From: Acrocarpospora pleiomorpha
GTDB taxonomy: Bacteria > Actinomycetota > Actinomycetes > Streptosporangiales > Streptosporangiaceae
Length of the DNA stretch: 64,000 nucleotides
Assembly: GCF_009687885.1 (NCBI RefSeq)
Contig: NZ_BLAF01000027.1
Span: 79,365 to 143,364 of the forward strand
Direction: 5' to 3'
Shown: in pieces, positions 9,653 through 16,739 of the stretch
Layout of the letters: each line of letters begins with the position of its first letter
Position numbering within the stretch: the stretch's first letter is position 1
Translations under genes and position numbers: made by a program
Notes under the pieces: generated by a model
What the model saw: the letters and a program-made list of their open reading frames with translations, nothing else
Database searches by the model: none
Told to the model about the DNA's origin: nothing

Positions 9653-10477
9653 ATGTCGTTCGTCACCGCCGCCGACGGCGCGCAGATCTTCTACAAGGAC
9701 TGGGGGGCGGGGCGTCCGGTCGTGCTCAGCCACGGCTGGCCGCTCAACGCCGACAGCTGGGAGGCGCAGATGCTCTTCCTGGCCGGCCACGGCTACCGCG
9801 TCATCGCCCACGACCGCCGCGGCCACGGCAGGTCGTCCCAGACCTGGGACGGCAACGAGATGGACACCTACGCCGACGACCTGGCCACCCTGATCCAGAC
9901 GCTCGACCTGCGGGACGCGACCCTGGCCGGGTTCTCCACCGGCGGGGGCGAGGTCGCCCGCTACGTCGGCAGGCACGGCACTGGACGGGTACGGCAGATC
10001 GCCCTGGTGTCCGCCGTGCCGCCGTTCATGCTGCGGACCGAGGACAATCCGGGCGGGGTGCCGATCGACGTCTTCGACGCCATCCGCGCCGGGTCGCTGG
10101 CCGATCGCGCCCAGCTCTACCGCGACCTGGCCGACGGGCCGTTCTTCGGCGGCAACCGCCCCGGCGCCGACCCCTCCCAGGGGATGCGCGACGCGTTCTG
10201 GCGGCAGGGCATGCAGGCCGGGCACCGGAACGCGTACGAGTGCGTGGCGGCGTTCTCAGCCACCGACTTCCGCCCCGATCTGGACGCCTTCGACGTGCCC
10301 ACGCTCGTCATCCACGGCGACGACGACCAGGTGGTGCCGTTCGAGGTGGGCGGCAAGGCCTCGGCCGCGCGGATCAAGGACGCGGTGCTCAAGGTCTACC
10401 CGGGCGCACCCCACGGCATCACCGACACCCACAAGGAGCAGCTCAACGCCGACCTGCTCGAATTTCTCCGCTCCTGA
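9653..10477 (+). CDS. alpha/beta hydrolase (non-haem chloroperoxidase-like)
   Basis: A 274-residue alpha/beta hydrolase. It has the oxyanion segment SHGWPLNADSW, nucleophile elbow GFSTGGGE with Ser 95, acid in HGDDDQVVP near 221 and catalytic His in GAPHG near 254. The pattern matches the cofactor-free haloperoxidase/arylesterase group; these enzymes hydrolyse esters and can form peracids. ATG at 9653 follows ACAGGAGCG. It lies 93 bases after the LuxR gene and before a second hydrolase. A GC-rich hairpin separates it from the next gene. Confidence 0.85.
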   Translation: MSFVTAADGAQIFYKDWGAGRPVVLSHGWPLNADSWEAQMLFLAGHGYRVIAHDRRGHGRSSQTWDGNEMDTYADDLATLIQTLDLRDATLAGFSTGGGEVARYVGRHGTGRVRQIALVSAVPPFMLRTEDNPGGVPIDVFDAIRAGSLADRAQLYRDLADGPFFGGNRPGADPSQGMRDAFWRQGMQAGHRNAYECVAAFSATDFRPDLDAFDVPTLVIHGDDDQVVPFEVGGKASAARIKDAVLKVYPGAPHGITDTHKEQLNADLLEFLRS

Positions 10478-10498
10478 GCCCGTCACCAGCGAACCCGG

Positions 10499-10516
10499 CC
10501 GCCGCGACCGCGGCGG
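10499..10516 (+). terminator. GC-rich hairpin between two hydrolase genes
   Basis: CCGCCGC-GACC-GCGGCGG forms a perfect 7-bp stem with a 4-base loop, 22 bases after the first hydrolase stop. No T-run follows. It could be a weak terminator or an mRNA-stability element. Confidence 0.4.
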
Positions 10517-10555
10517 TTCCGTCCGCGCACGCCGTCACCCGATAAAGGAGTGCCA

Positions 10556-11347
10556 ATGAAACCCGACACGATTGTCCTGATTCACGGCTTCTGGGTTACC
10601 CCTCGCAGCTGGGAGCACTGGGTCACCCACTACGAGGCCAAGGGCTTCAAGGTGTACGCCCCCGCCTACCCCGGCTTCGAGGTCGAGGTGGAGGCGCTCA
10701 ACGCCGACCCCACCCCGATCGAGCAGGTCACCGTCCCGCAGATCATCGAGTCGCTGGAGACGCTCATCGGCGGCCTGGAGACCCCGCCGATCATCATGGG
10801 CCACTCGGCCGGCGGCGTGTTCACCCAGATCCTGCTCGACCACGGGTACGGCGCGGCCGGCGTGGCCATCAACTCCGCGCCCACCGAGGGCGTCAAGGTG
10901 ATCCCGCTGTCACAGATCAAGGCCACGTTCCCCGTGCTGAAGAACCCGGCTAACCGTCACAAGGCGGTCGGTTTCACGTACGAGCAGTGGAAGTACGCCT
11001 TCACCAACACCTTCCCCGAGGACGAAGCCCGCGCCACGTACGAGCGCTACCACATCCCCGCCTCCGGCAACATCTTCTGGGGCAGCGCGCTGGCCAACAT
11101 CCACCCGGGCAAGGACGACAACTGGGTGAACTACCACAACGACGACCGCAAGCCGCTGCTGTTCATCGCCGGTGAGAACGACAACCTGATGCCGCCGAGC
11201 GTGCAGCGCTCCAACACCAAGCACTACAAGTCCAACACCGTGACCGAAGTGATCGAATACCCCGGCCGGGCCCACCTGATGCCCGCGGAAAAGGGCTGGG
11301 AAGAGATCGCGGACCGCGCCCTGGCCTGGGCTCTCGACCACTCCTGA
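10556..11347 (+). CDS. alpha/beta hydrolase
   Basis: A 263-residue alpha/beta hydrolase of a different subfamily from its neighbour. The oxyanion segment is LIHGFWVTPRSWEHW, the nucleophile is Ser 84 in MGHSAGGV, the acid is likely Asp in AGENDNLMPP and the His is in GRAHLMP near the C terminus. ATG at 10556 has AAAGGAG 5 bases upstream; a GTG at 10550 lies inside that ribosome site and is unlikely. Many related proteins are annotated only as hydrolases, so the substrate is unknown. A strong hairpin follows the stop codon. Confidence 0.85.
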   Translation: MKPDTIVLIHGFWVTPRSWEHWVTHYEAKGFKVYAPAYPGFEVEVEALNADPTPIEQVTVPQIIESLETLIGGLETPPIIMGHSAGGVFTQILLDHGYGAAGVAINSAPTEGVKVIPLSQIKATFPVLKNPANRHKAVGFTYEQWKYAFTNTFPEDEARATYERYHIPASGNIFWGSALANIHPGKDDNWVNYHNDDRKPLLFIAGENDNLMPPSVQRSNTKHYKSNTVTEVIEYPGRAHLMPAEKGWEEIADRALAWALDHS

Positions 11348-11355
11348 GCTGGACT

Positions 11356-11395
11356 GGAGATCGAATCCCCGGAACGTCCCGGGGATTCGATCTCC
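11356..11395 (+). terminator. perfect 17-bp inverted repeat after the hydrolase gene
   Basis: GGAGATCGAATCCCCGG and its exact complement are separated by 6 bases. The repeat begins 8 bases after the hydrolase stop. Such long perfect stems without a T-run are common actinomycete terminators. Because the arms are identical it could also bind a dimeric regulator of the next gene, whose start is 28 bases further on. Confidence 0.6.
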
Positions 11396-11422
11396 ATCCC
11401 CGACCCCCACCGGAGATGTTCC

Positions 11423-12214
11423 GTGACGACGGTCCGGTTCACCCACATCGGCGGCCCCACCGTGCTCATCGACGTCGGCGGCTGGCGGCTCCTGACGGAT
11501 CCAACCTTCGACCCGCCCGGCCGTACCTACGCGTTCGGCTGGGGGACCTCCTCCCGCAAGCTCACCGGTCCCGCCGTCGCCCCCGCCGACCTGCCGCCCA
11601 TCGACGCGATCCTGCTCACTCACGTGCACCACGGCGACAATCTCGACGACGCCGGCCGGGCCCTGCTGCCCACCGCCGGGGTGATCGTGACGACCCGCTC
11701 GGGCGCACCGGCCATCCCCGGCGCGGCCCGCGGCCTGCGCGCCGATGAGACGACACGCCTGGAAGCCCCCGGGCGGCCGGCCATCGACATCACCGCCACC
11801 CCGTGCCGGCACGGTCCCCCGCTGAGCAGGCCGATCGTGGGCGACGTCATCGGCTTCGCGCTCACCTGGCCCGGCCAGGCCCATGGCCCGCTCTGGATCA
11901 CCGGCGACACCGTGTACACCCGCGCCGTCCAGGCCACGGCCACCCGGCTACGGCCCGGCACGATCCTGCTCCACCTGGGCGGCGTCGGTTTCCCGCTCAC
12001 CGGCCCGCTGCGCTACACGATGACCGCCGAGCAGGCCGTCCGCCTCTGCGAGACGATCACCCCGCACACCGTGCTGCCGATCCACTATGAAGGCTGGCAG
12101 CACTTCCGGGAGAACCGCGAAGGCGTCCAGCGAGAACTGGCGACCCGCCCATCCGTGCTCCGCGACACCCTCACCTGGCTCCCCATCGGAGACCCCCTGG
12201 ACATCACGGTGTGA
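11423..12214 (+). CDS. metallo-beta-lactamase-fold hydrolase (UlaG-like)
   Basis: A 263-residue MBL-fold protein. The metal motif is THVHHGDNLD near residue 73, a variant H-x-H-H-x-D-N form seen in actinomycete UlaG-like enzymes, followed by CRHGPP near 132, ITGDTVY near 158 and PIHYEGW near 221, which supply further metal ligands. It is probably a cytoplasmic hydrolase or lactonase with two metals. GTG at 11423 has GGAG 7 bases upstream. A long hairpin separates it from the hydrolase, so it may have its own promoter. Confidence 0.8.
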   Translation: MTTVRFTHIGGPTVLIDVGGWRLLTDPTFDPPGRTYAFGWGTSSRKLTGPAVAPADLPPIDAILLTHVHHGDNLDDAGRALLPTAGVIVTTRSGAPAIPGAARGLRADETTRLEAPGRPAIDITATPCRHGPPLSRPIVGDVIGFALTWPGQAHGPLWITGDTVYTRAVQATATRLRPGTILLHLGGVGFPLTGPLRYTMTAEQAVRLCETITPHTVLPIHYEGWQHFRENREGVQRELATRPSVLRDTLTWLPIGDPLDITV

Positions 12215-12456
12215 CCGGCTGCGCCTCAGCAGTCGCGGAGGCGGCCCATCACGTGGGCGTCCATAGGTCCAAGCGCAGGTAAGGCAGGCGATTCCATTAC
12301 CGGCGGCTCCAAGTTGCTGCTTCCCATCTGGATGCGGTCTCACGTACGGTCAGGCCCGCCCGCTGGGCCGAAGGCGAGGCGGCCCAACGATGTTTGTCGC
12401 GCTGCACGATCTCCTCAACGGCGCCGCTGGCACATCTCGAGACGGGACAATCAAGC

Positions 12457-12804
12457 GTGAGGAAACTGGTCGCCTGCGTCGCACTGGCATCGCTAACGTC
12501 CTGCGGGCACAGCGAGGAACGCATCGTGCCCTCCCTCGCCGAGATGGAGCAGGTGGCCCGGACGGCCGGCCCGGACGACGGCACAACAACTCGGCCGCAG
12601 GAGATCGGGGGGATCGAGTTTCAGGCCATCTACCGAGAGGGCGACCGTGTCTATTTCCAGGTGGACGAAAACGGGCCCGGCGTGGACCCCTACGGCTACG
12701 TCTGGAGCCCTAAGCACGCACCGGTCGACGACTCCAACCCGTCGGTCGCTTCGTCTTTCGAGCACATCCAGGGTCCTTGGTATCGCTGGAGCGACAGCTA
12801 CTGA
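12457..12804 (+). CDS. small putative lipoprotein
   Basis: A 115-residue secreted protein with a short signal peptide and the lipobox L-T-S-C, lipidated Cys at residue 16. GTG at 12457 gives this signal peptide directly; the upstream ATG at 12394 would bury it. No strong ribosome site is visible. The mature part is acidic with several Tyr and Trp residues and no recognisable domain. A 242-base gap with a small hairpin at 12364-12386 precedes it. Confidence 0.6.
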   Translation: MRKLVACVALASLTSCGHSEERIVPSLAEMEQVARTAGPDDGTTTRPQEIGGIEFQAIYREGDRVYFQVDENGPGVDPYGYVWSPKHAPVDDSNPSVASSFEHIQGPWYRWSDSY

Positions 12805-12892
12805 GCCTTCCATCCTGATGGTTCGATCATCAGAAGGCTGAAGAGCGGTGCCGGAGGAGAAGAGGCTTCTGGCCGTCGGTTGTTACAACTTG

Positions 12893-12982
12893 TCAGCCAC
12901 GGCCAGATCGGCCATTTGTGCTGCCTGCGAACACATCTCCACCCTTCAGCAGGGCCCACCATGCGGTCTGTCGACCAGGCAC
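12893..12982 (-). pseudogene. VapC toxin remnant
   Basis: Just downstream of the VapB gene, one frame reads LCLVD and a neighbouring frame reads TAWWALLKGGDVFAG before a stop at 12893. Together they resemble the start of a PIN-domain toxin (Y-L-V-D-x-S-A-W-W-x-L-L) interrupted by a frameshift. The remaining PIN domain, with its other acidic residues, is absent. I read this as a decayed vapC that leaves the antitoxin alone. The match is short and could be chance. Confidence 0.35.
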
Positions 12983-12986
12983 AGTG

Positions 12987-13175
12987 TCAACGCCAGGCGC
13001 CTTTCATGGTGTCCGGGTCAAGGTCGAGTTCCATGCTCATCATGTCGGCCGGCATGCGGCGGCTCGCGCCCTGCTCGGCGACCCGGGGCAGCGCCGCGTT
13101 GACGGTCGTGACCTTGCTTGTCGTGCCCAACTCGTCGGCGGCCGGCGCCAGGGCTTCGTCATCGATGTCGATCAC
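12987..13175 (-). CDS. vapB: VapB-family antitoxin
   Basis: A 62-residue protein with the ribbon-helix-helix start typical of actinobacterial VapB: I-D-I-D-D-E-A-L followed by LGTTSKVTTVNAALPRV, and the usual toxin-wrapping tail ending LDPDTMKGAWR. VapB represses its own operon and neutralises the VapC RNase. GTG at 13175 is the only plausible start, because a stop codon lies three codons upstream in frame. The expected vapC immediately downstream is reduced to a short frameshifted piece, so this appears to be an orphan antitoxin. Confidence 0.75.
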   Translation of the reverse strand: MIDIDDEALAPAADELGTTSKVTTVNAALPRVAEQGASRRMPADMMSMELDLDPDTMKGAWR

Positions 13176-13282
13176 TGTTTCTCACCTGCTGTCCAACTCT
13201 CCGCTACTGGGCGGATGCGTTGCGCCCTAGTATTCCGCGGTCCAGGCGCGTAACTGGTTCGGCACGTGAGGCTGGCGCTCGT

Positions 13283-14011
13283 TCACGGCGCGTTTTCCTG
13301 GTCGCGGTCGCCGCGAGGAGTCAGGCCGGTCGTCGTGCGGCGGGACTTGCGGACATGGTCGGCCGGTGCCGGGCTCAGGGCCATTGACGTGCCTTTGGGC
13401 GGCCATAGATGGCGGGGCGACGCCAGCGTGCCCACGTACGGGATCTCGTAAGTCCAGCCCTTGGCGGTGAGGCGGGTCAGAATGCCCCAGGCAGTCGCTT
13501 TGGAGATGCCGTGTTCGGTCATCAGCTGGCGCTGGGTCGTGACCCGCTCGTGTGCGGCGATCTTGCCGGTACGGATCATCTCGGCCAACTCCGTGGCGAT
13601 CTGGGTGATCTGATCCTGCACCGACACACGCGGCGGCAGAACCGGCCCCGTGGGAACACCGACCACGAAACCGACACCAGGCACATTGTGTATCATTCGT
13701 CGATTTCGGAGCTCGCGCTGGATTCGTACAGCGGTGCTCCGGGGGATGGCATAGGCGATCATCAACTGCTGGACGCTGGGCATTCGCGCGCCCTCGCGTA
13801 GCTCGCCGCTGGTGATCCGCGTCGCCAGGATGTCGATGATCTCCCGTCGGCGGATGGCGAGGAGGGCTCCGCTGGGGCCGCCGGTCTTGCCGGATGGGAC
13901 GACCCGCAACGCGGGAGCCGCACGCGATTCCGGCGCTTCAGTCTCGCGAGCGTCGTGCGAAATCATCTGCGCCGCACGACGCCGCTCGAATTCTGTCCGC
14001 GTATCCGTCAT
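13283..14011 (-). CDS. regulator with two GntR-type winged helices
   Basis: A 242-residue protein with two tandem GntR-like winged-helix domains, about residues 57-117 (ITSGELREGARMPSVQQL and following) and 130-200 (IRTGKIAAHERVTTQRQL and following), then a basic tail. No effector domain follows, unlike FadR, HutC or MocR members. Double-wing proteins like this are common in actinomycetes and are probably DNA binders. ATG at 14011 is preceded by GAGGAGAAAGAGAG. It ends 108 bases before vapB and lies downstream of an anti-sigma-like ATPase gene on the same strand. Confidence 0.8.
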   Translation of the reverse strand: MTDTRTEFERRRAAQMISHDARETEAPESRAAPALRVVPSGKTGGPSGALLAIRRREIIDILATRITSGELREGARMPSVQQLMIAYAIPRSTAVRIQRELRNRRMIHNVPGVGFVVGVPTGPVLPPRVSVQDQITQIATELAEMIRTGKIAAHERVTTQRQLMTEHGISKATAWGILTRLTAKGWTYEIPYVGTLASPRHLWPPKGTSMALSPAPADHVRKSRRTTTGLTPRGDRDQENAP

Positions 14012-14057
14012 CTCTCTTTCTCCTCTTGAGTGAAGTACGACTTTCGGCGAGCACGCT

Positions 14058-14483
14058 TCACGCGGATTCCGCGAGCTGGAACCACACCACCTGGCCCGTC
14101 ATCCCCTCATGCCAGCCCCACATTGAGGCGATTCGACTCACCAGCCACAGTCCTCTGCCCGCGCAGTCCTCTTCATCGAGATCCGTGACGACCTCGGGCT
14201 TACTGGTGGGCGCCCCCTGATCGATCACCTCCACCCGGACGATCCCCGCCTCCCGGCACACCACCACGGACACCGAGCCGCCCGGTTCACGCCCCGAATC
14301 CGAATGCCGGATGGCGTTCCCCAGTAATTCCGAGGTCAGCAGCAACACGTCATCGATCCGGGTGCACCCCGCGCTCACCAGCACGTCCCGGACGTATCGC
14401 CGGGCCAGCGGAACCGACTCCGCCACGCCGGGAAGATCCGCATACCACAGCACGCTCCGCGACAAAGCGACTGACACGCCCAT
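14058..14483 (-). CDS. RsbW-like ATP-binding protein (anti-sigma-factor-type HATPase)
   Basis: A 141-residue protein of the HATPase_c fold as in anti-sigma kinases. The N box is LLTSELLGNAIRHSD, the G1 box VEVIDQG and the G2 box GRGLWLVSRIA. Hundreds of such single-domain proteins occur in streptomycetes and relatives, often beside XRE/DUF5753 and DUF397 genes, as here on the opposite strand. It probably binds ATP and a protein partner such as a sigma factor or the neighbouring regulator. ATG at 14483 is the first start; its ribosome site is weak. Confidence 0.85.
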   Translation of the reverse strand: MGVSVALSRSVLWYADLPGVAESVPLARRYVRDVLVSAGCTRIDDVLLLTSELLGNAIRHSDSGREPGGSVSVVVCREAGIVRVEVIDQGAPTSKPEVVTDLDEEDCAGRGLWLVSRIASMWGWHEGMTGQVVWFQLAESA

Positions 14484-14739
14484 AGGGAAACCCGTCCTCT
14501 CCGGCCAGATGTGACGTCACGTCATGTCCGACCCGATCATCTGGTGCATTTGTCGGATTGCTGTCATATCCGCATTGGCAAAATAATTCTGAGGGGTTCC
14601 AGATTGGCCAAAGACGCGCTTTATTAGTAGGCGAACACCTCGCACAAAGGTGTCACGAATAAGCCCGGCCGAATGGGGCTGGGTGTCAATAACCGTCAGA
14701 ATTTGTCAGTACGCGGTGAGCGTGAAAGCAGGGGCGTGC

Positions 14740-15567
14740 ATGGAAAATGATCTCGGTCCGCGACTTACCCCGGCCCAGCGATTCGGAAGGGAACTCTCGC
14801 GCGTCCGCAGAGAAGCGGGCCTGACCCAGGCACGTCTCGGCAAGCGCCTGGAATGCTCGTCCTCGCTGGTGGCGCACATCGAGATCGGCGACCGGAATCC
14901 CAAACCCGACTTCGCCGCCCGGTGCGATCAGATATTCGGCACGGGCAATCTTTTCAGCCAGCTCTGCCGGAACATCACGTCTCCCACCGGCCCGGAATGG
15001 TACGTCCGCTGGGCCGAACAGATCGAACCCGGCGCGCGCGTCCTGCGCAGCTGGAATCCGCTGCTGGTTCCCGGCCTGTTCCAGACCGAGGCGTACGCGC
15101 GGGCGGTCTTCCGCGGCGCCCTGGCCACATCGGAGCAAGAGGTCGAAGACGGCGTCAGCGCCCGCCTGCGCCGCCAGCTGATCCTGGAAAGGGAGAAAGC
15201 CCCCTCGGTGTGGGCGCTCATGGACGAGGGCGTGCTACGCCGCCTCATCGGAAGCCCCGAGATCATGTACGAGCAACTCGACCGCCTGGCGTCACTGGCC
15301 ACCCGCCAGAACATCTTGATCCAGATCCTGGCCCCCGAAGCTCCCTGTACGGCGGGCTGGGCGTCGGCCTTCAGCATCGCCGAGTCAGTCAACGCTCCGA
15401 CCGTGGCATCGGTTGAATCGGCAGGCCGTGGCGAGGTGTCAGCGGAGCACGAGTTCGTCTCCATGATGTGGAATCGATATGACAGGATACGAGCAGACGT
15501 GTGCCCGTCCACGCAGTCGCTCGACATGATCAAGGAAGCACGGGATCAATGGAAGCAAAGGATGTGA
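14740..15567 (+). CDS. XRE-family regulator with DUF5753 (Scr1/WhiJ-like)
   Basis: A 275-residue regulator. The N terminus is an XRE helix-turn-helix (RRVREAGLTQARLG-type region around residues 20-70, ending CSSSLVAHIEIGDRNP); the rest is the DUF5753 domain with the characteristic PGLFQTEAYARAV segment. ATG at 14740 is chosen because AGGGG lies 6 bases upstream and the HTH begins shortly after; earlier starts add an unrelated extension. It overlaps the DUF397 gene by 4 bases (GTGA). The set with the divergent RsbW-like gene matches the whiJ-type developmental loci of Streptomyces. Confidence 0.88.
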   Translation: MENDLGPRLTPAQRFGRELSRVRREAGLTQARLGKRLECSSSLVAHIEIGDRNPKPDFAARCDQIFGTGNLFSQLCRNITSPTGPEWYVRWAEQIEPGARVLRSWNPLLVPGLFQTEAYARAVFRGALATSEQEVEDGVSARLRRQLILEREKAPSVWALMDEGVLRRLIGSPEIMYEQLDRLASLATRQNILIQILAPEAPCTAGWASAFSIAESVNAPTVASVESAGRGEVSAEHEFVSMMWNRYDRIRADVCPSTQSLDMIKEARDQWKQRM

Positions 15568-15791
15568 TCAGCGTGGATCTCTCCAAGGCCGTGTGGAAGA
15601 AGAGCTCCCGCAGCGCCGACAATGGCGGAGAATGCGTCGAGGTCGCTGTCAACATCCCGGGAATCGTCGCCGTCCGCGACAGCAAGAACCCCGAAGGTCC
15701 CGCTCTCATTTTCACCCCCGCTGAATGGCGCGCCTTCCTCGGCGGCGTAAAGCACGGCGAATTCGATGCCGGGGTTTCACCGGGGCAATGA
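15564..15791 (+). CDS. DUF397 small protein
   Basis: A 75-residue DUF397 protein with the family pattern W-K-K-S-S-R-S followed by GGECVEVAV and VRDSKNPEGPALIF, ending FLGGVKHGEFD. DUF397 proteins are the partners of adjacent DUF5753 regulators and are thought to modulate their DNA binding. GTG at 15564 gives a GTGA overlap with the preceding stop; ATG at 15549 is an alternative start that would add five residues. Translation is almost certainly coupled to the regulator gene. Confidence 0.85.
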   Translation: MISVDLSKAVWKKSSRSADNGGECVEVAVNIPGIVAVRDSKNPEGPALIFTPAEWRAFLGGVKHGEFDAGVSPGQ

Positions 15792-15959
15792 CACCGCCGC
15801 CCGCTCGACCACGGCGGACGAGCATTTCGAGCAGGCCCAGGCGTGCTGCCCGGAACGGGCTGGCGCGTGCTGCGCCTGCCCGCCGGGACGTCGCTGGCTG
15901 CGGTCTGGCCGGACGCGGCATACAAGGCGTGATGAGGCTGCCGATCTCGGCGGGGGCTC

Positions 15960-16199
15960 GCCAACGGAGCCGTCTCGCTTAGCCAGCTGCGGGTGAGCGT
16001 CGGCACCCTCGGTTTCCAGCCACACGCTGACCGGGAAGCCCGGGTCGCAGACGTCGGCGGACCGGGACAAGACCAGCCACGATCGCTGCAGACGAAGTCG
16101 ACCAGAAGTGATTGAACCTCCCGCCGCGCCACCCGAATTTCCGGATGGTTCGGCGGCGAGGTACCAGGAGCCGCCCTTCAGGACGAGACCGTAGGGCGC
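15960..16199 (-). pseudogene. WYL-domain regulator remnant
   Basis: Directly after the stop of the membrane-protein gene, the minus strand reads APYGLVLKGGSWYLAAEPSG, an excellent match to the core of the WYL ligand-binding domain (P-Y-x-L-x-x-x-G-x-W-Y-L), then PGFPVSVWLETE further on. The frame has no start codon, helix-turn-helix or complete WYL domain. It looks like the 3' remnant of a DeoR/YafY-type regulator left by a deletion. Nearby small frames on both strands show no family resemblance. Confidence 0.5.
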
Positions 16200-16202
16200 G
16201 CT

Positions 16203-16739
16203 TCAGGTGACCGCGCGCATGGCGGTGAGGGACGCCCGTGTGCTGGTCCGAGCATTCGTCAGCCGCTGCTCCGCGCCGGCCAGGCCGGGTTCGTCGAGCA
16301 TCGCGGCGGCGGCCTCGGCAAGCTCGAGCATGGCGGATGCCATCATGCCGGAAGCGTGCCGGCCGTTGGACGTGGTGGCCTCCGCCGACAATGCCGACGC
16401 CGTCTGGCTCGTCTTCCTGGCTCGCTTGATCGCATCCTCCAGCCATGCCCGGCGCACCTCGCCCGCCTTGTCCGGCTCGCAGGTGGCGATGGCCTCCACG
16501 GTCAGTTCCCCAAGGATGCCCTGGCCGGTCACATACGTGCCTCTGCCGCGTTCTCGCCAGGTCTCCGTTTCGAGAGGGGTGGCTGAGTCTGAGCCGGATG
16601 CGGCGCGCGAGCGTGATCGGCTCGCGAAGATGATCAGGCCCACGATCACGCCGCCGACAACTATCCATTCCACCAGGCTCACTATTACTCTCCGTCGAGA
16701 ACGGCCGCGGTTCCGCTCTTTGCCGCGGGTGCTTTTCAT
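16203..16739 (-). CDS. small membrane protein partner of the dynamin-like GTPase
   Basis: A 178-residue protein with a very basic N terminus (residues 1-17), one membrane helix at about 18-40 (VIVSLVEWIVVGGVIVGLII) and a helical, Ala-rich cytoplasmic or extracellular domain ending in a coiled-coil-like stretch. The ATG at 16739 overlaps the TGA of the dynamin-like gene (ATGA), so the two are translationally coupled. I do not recognise a family. Its job may be to recruit the GTPase to the membrane, which is an inference from coupling and topology. Confidence 0.7.
   Translation of the reverse strand: MKSTRGKERNRGRSRRRVIVSLVEWIVVGGVIVGLIIFASRSRSRAASGSDSATPLETETWRERGRGTYVTGQGILGELTVEAIATCEPDKAGEVRRAWLEDAIKRARKTSQTASALSAEATTSNGRHASGMMASAMLELAEAAAAMLDEPGLAGAEQRLTNARTSTRASLTAMRAVT

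Noticed and set aside
15530..16132. 200-codon minus-strand frame over the DUF397 gene
   Set aside because: It runs antisense to DUF397 and only partly touches the WYL relic in another frame; no coding signs.
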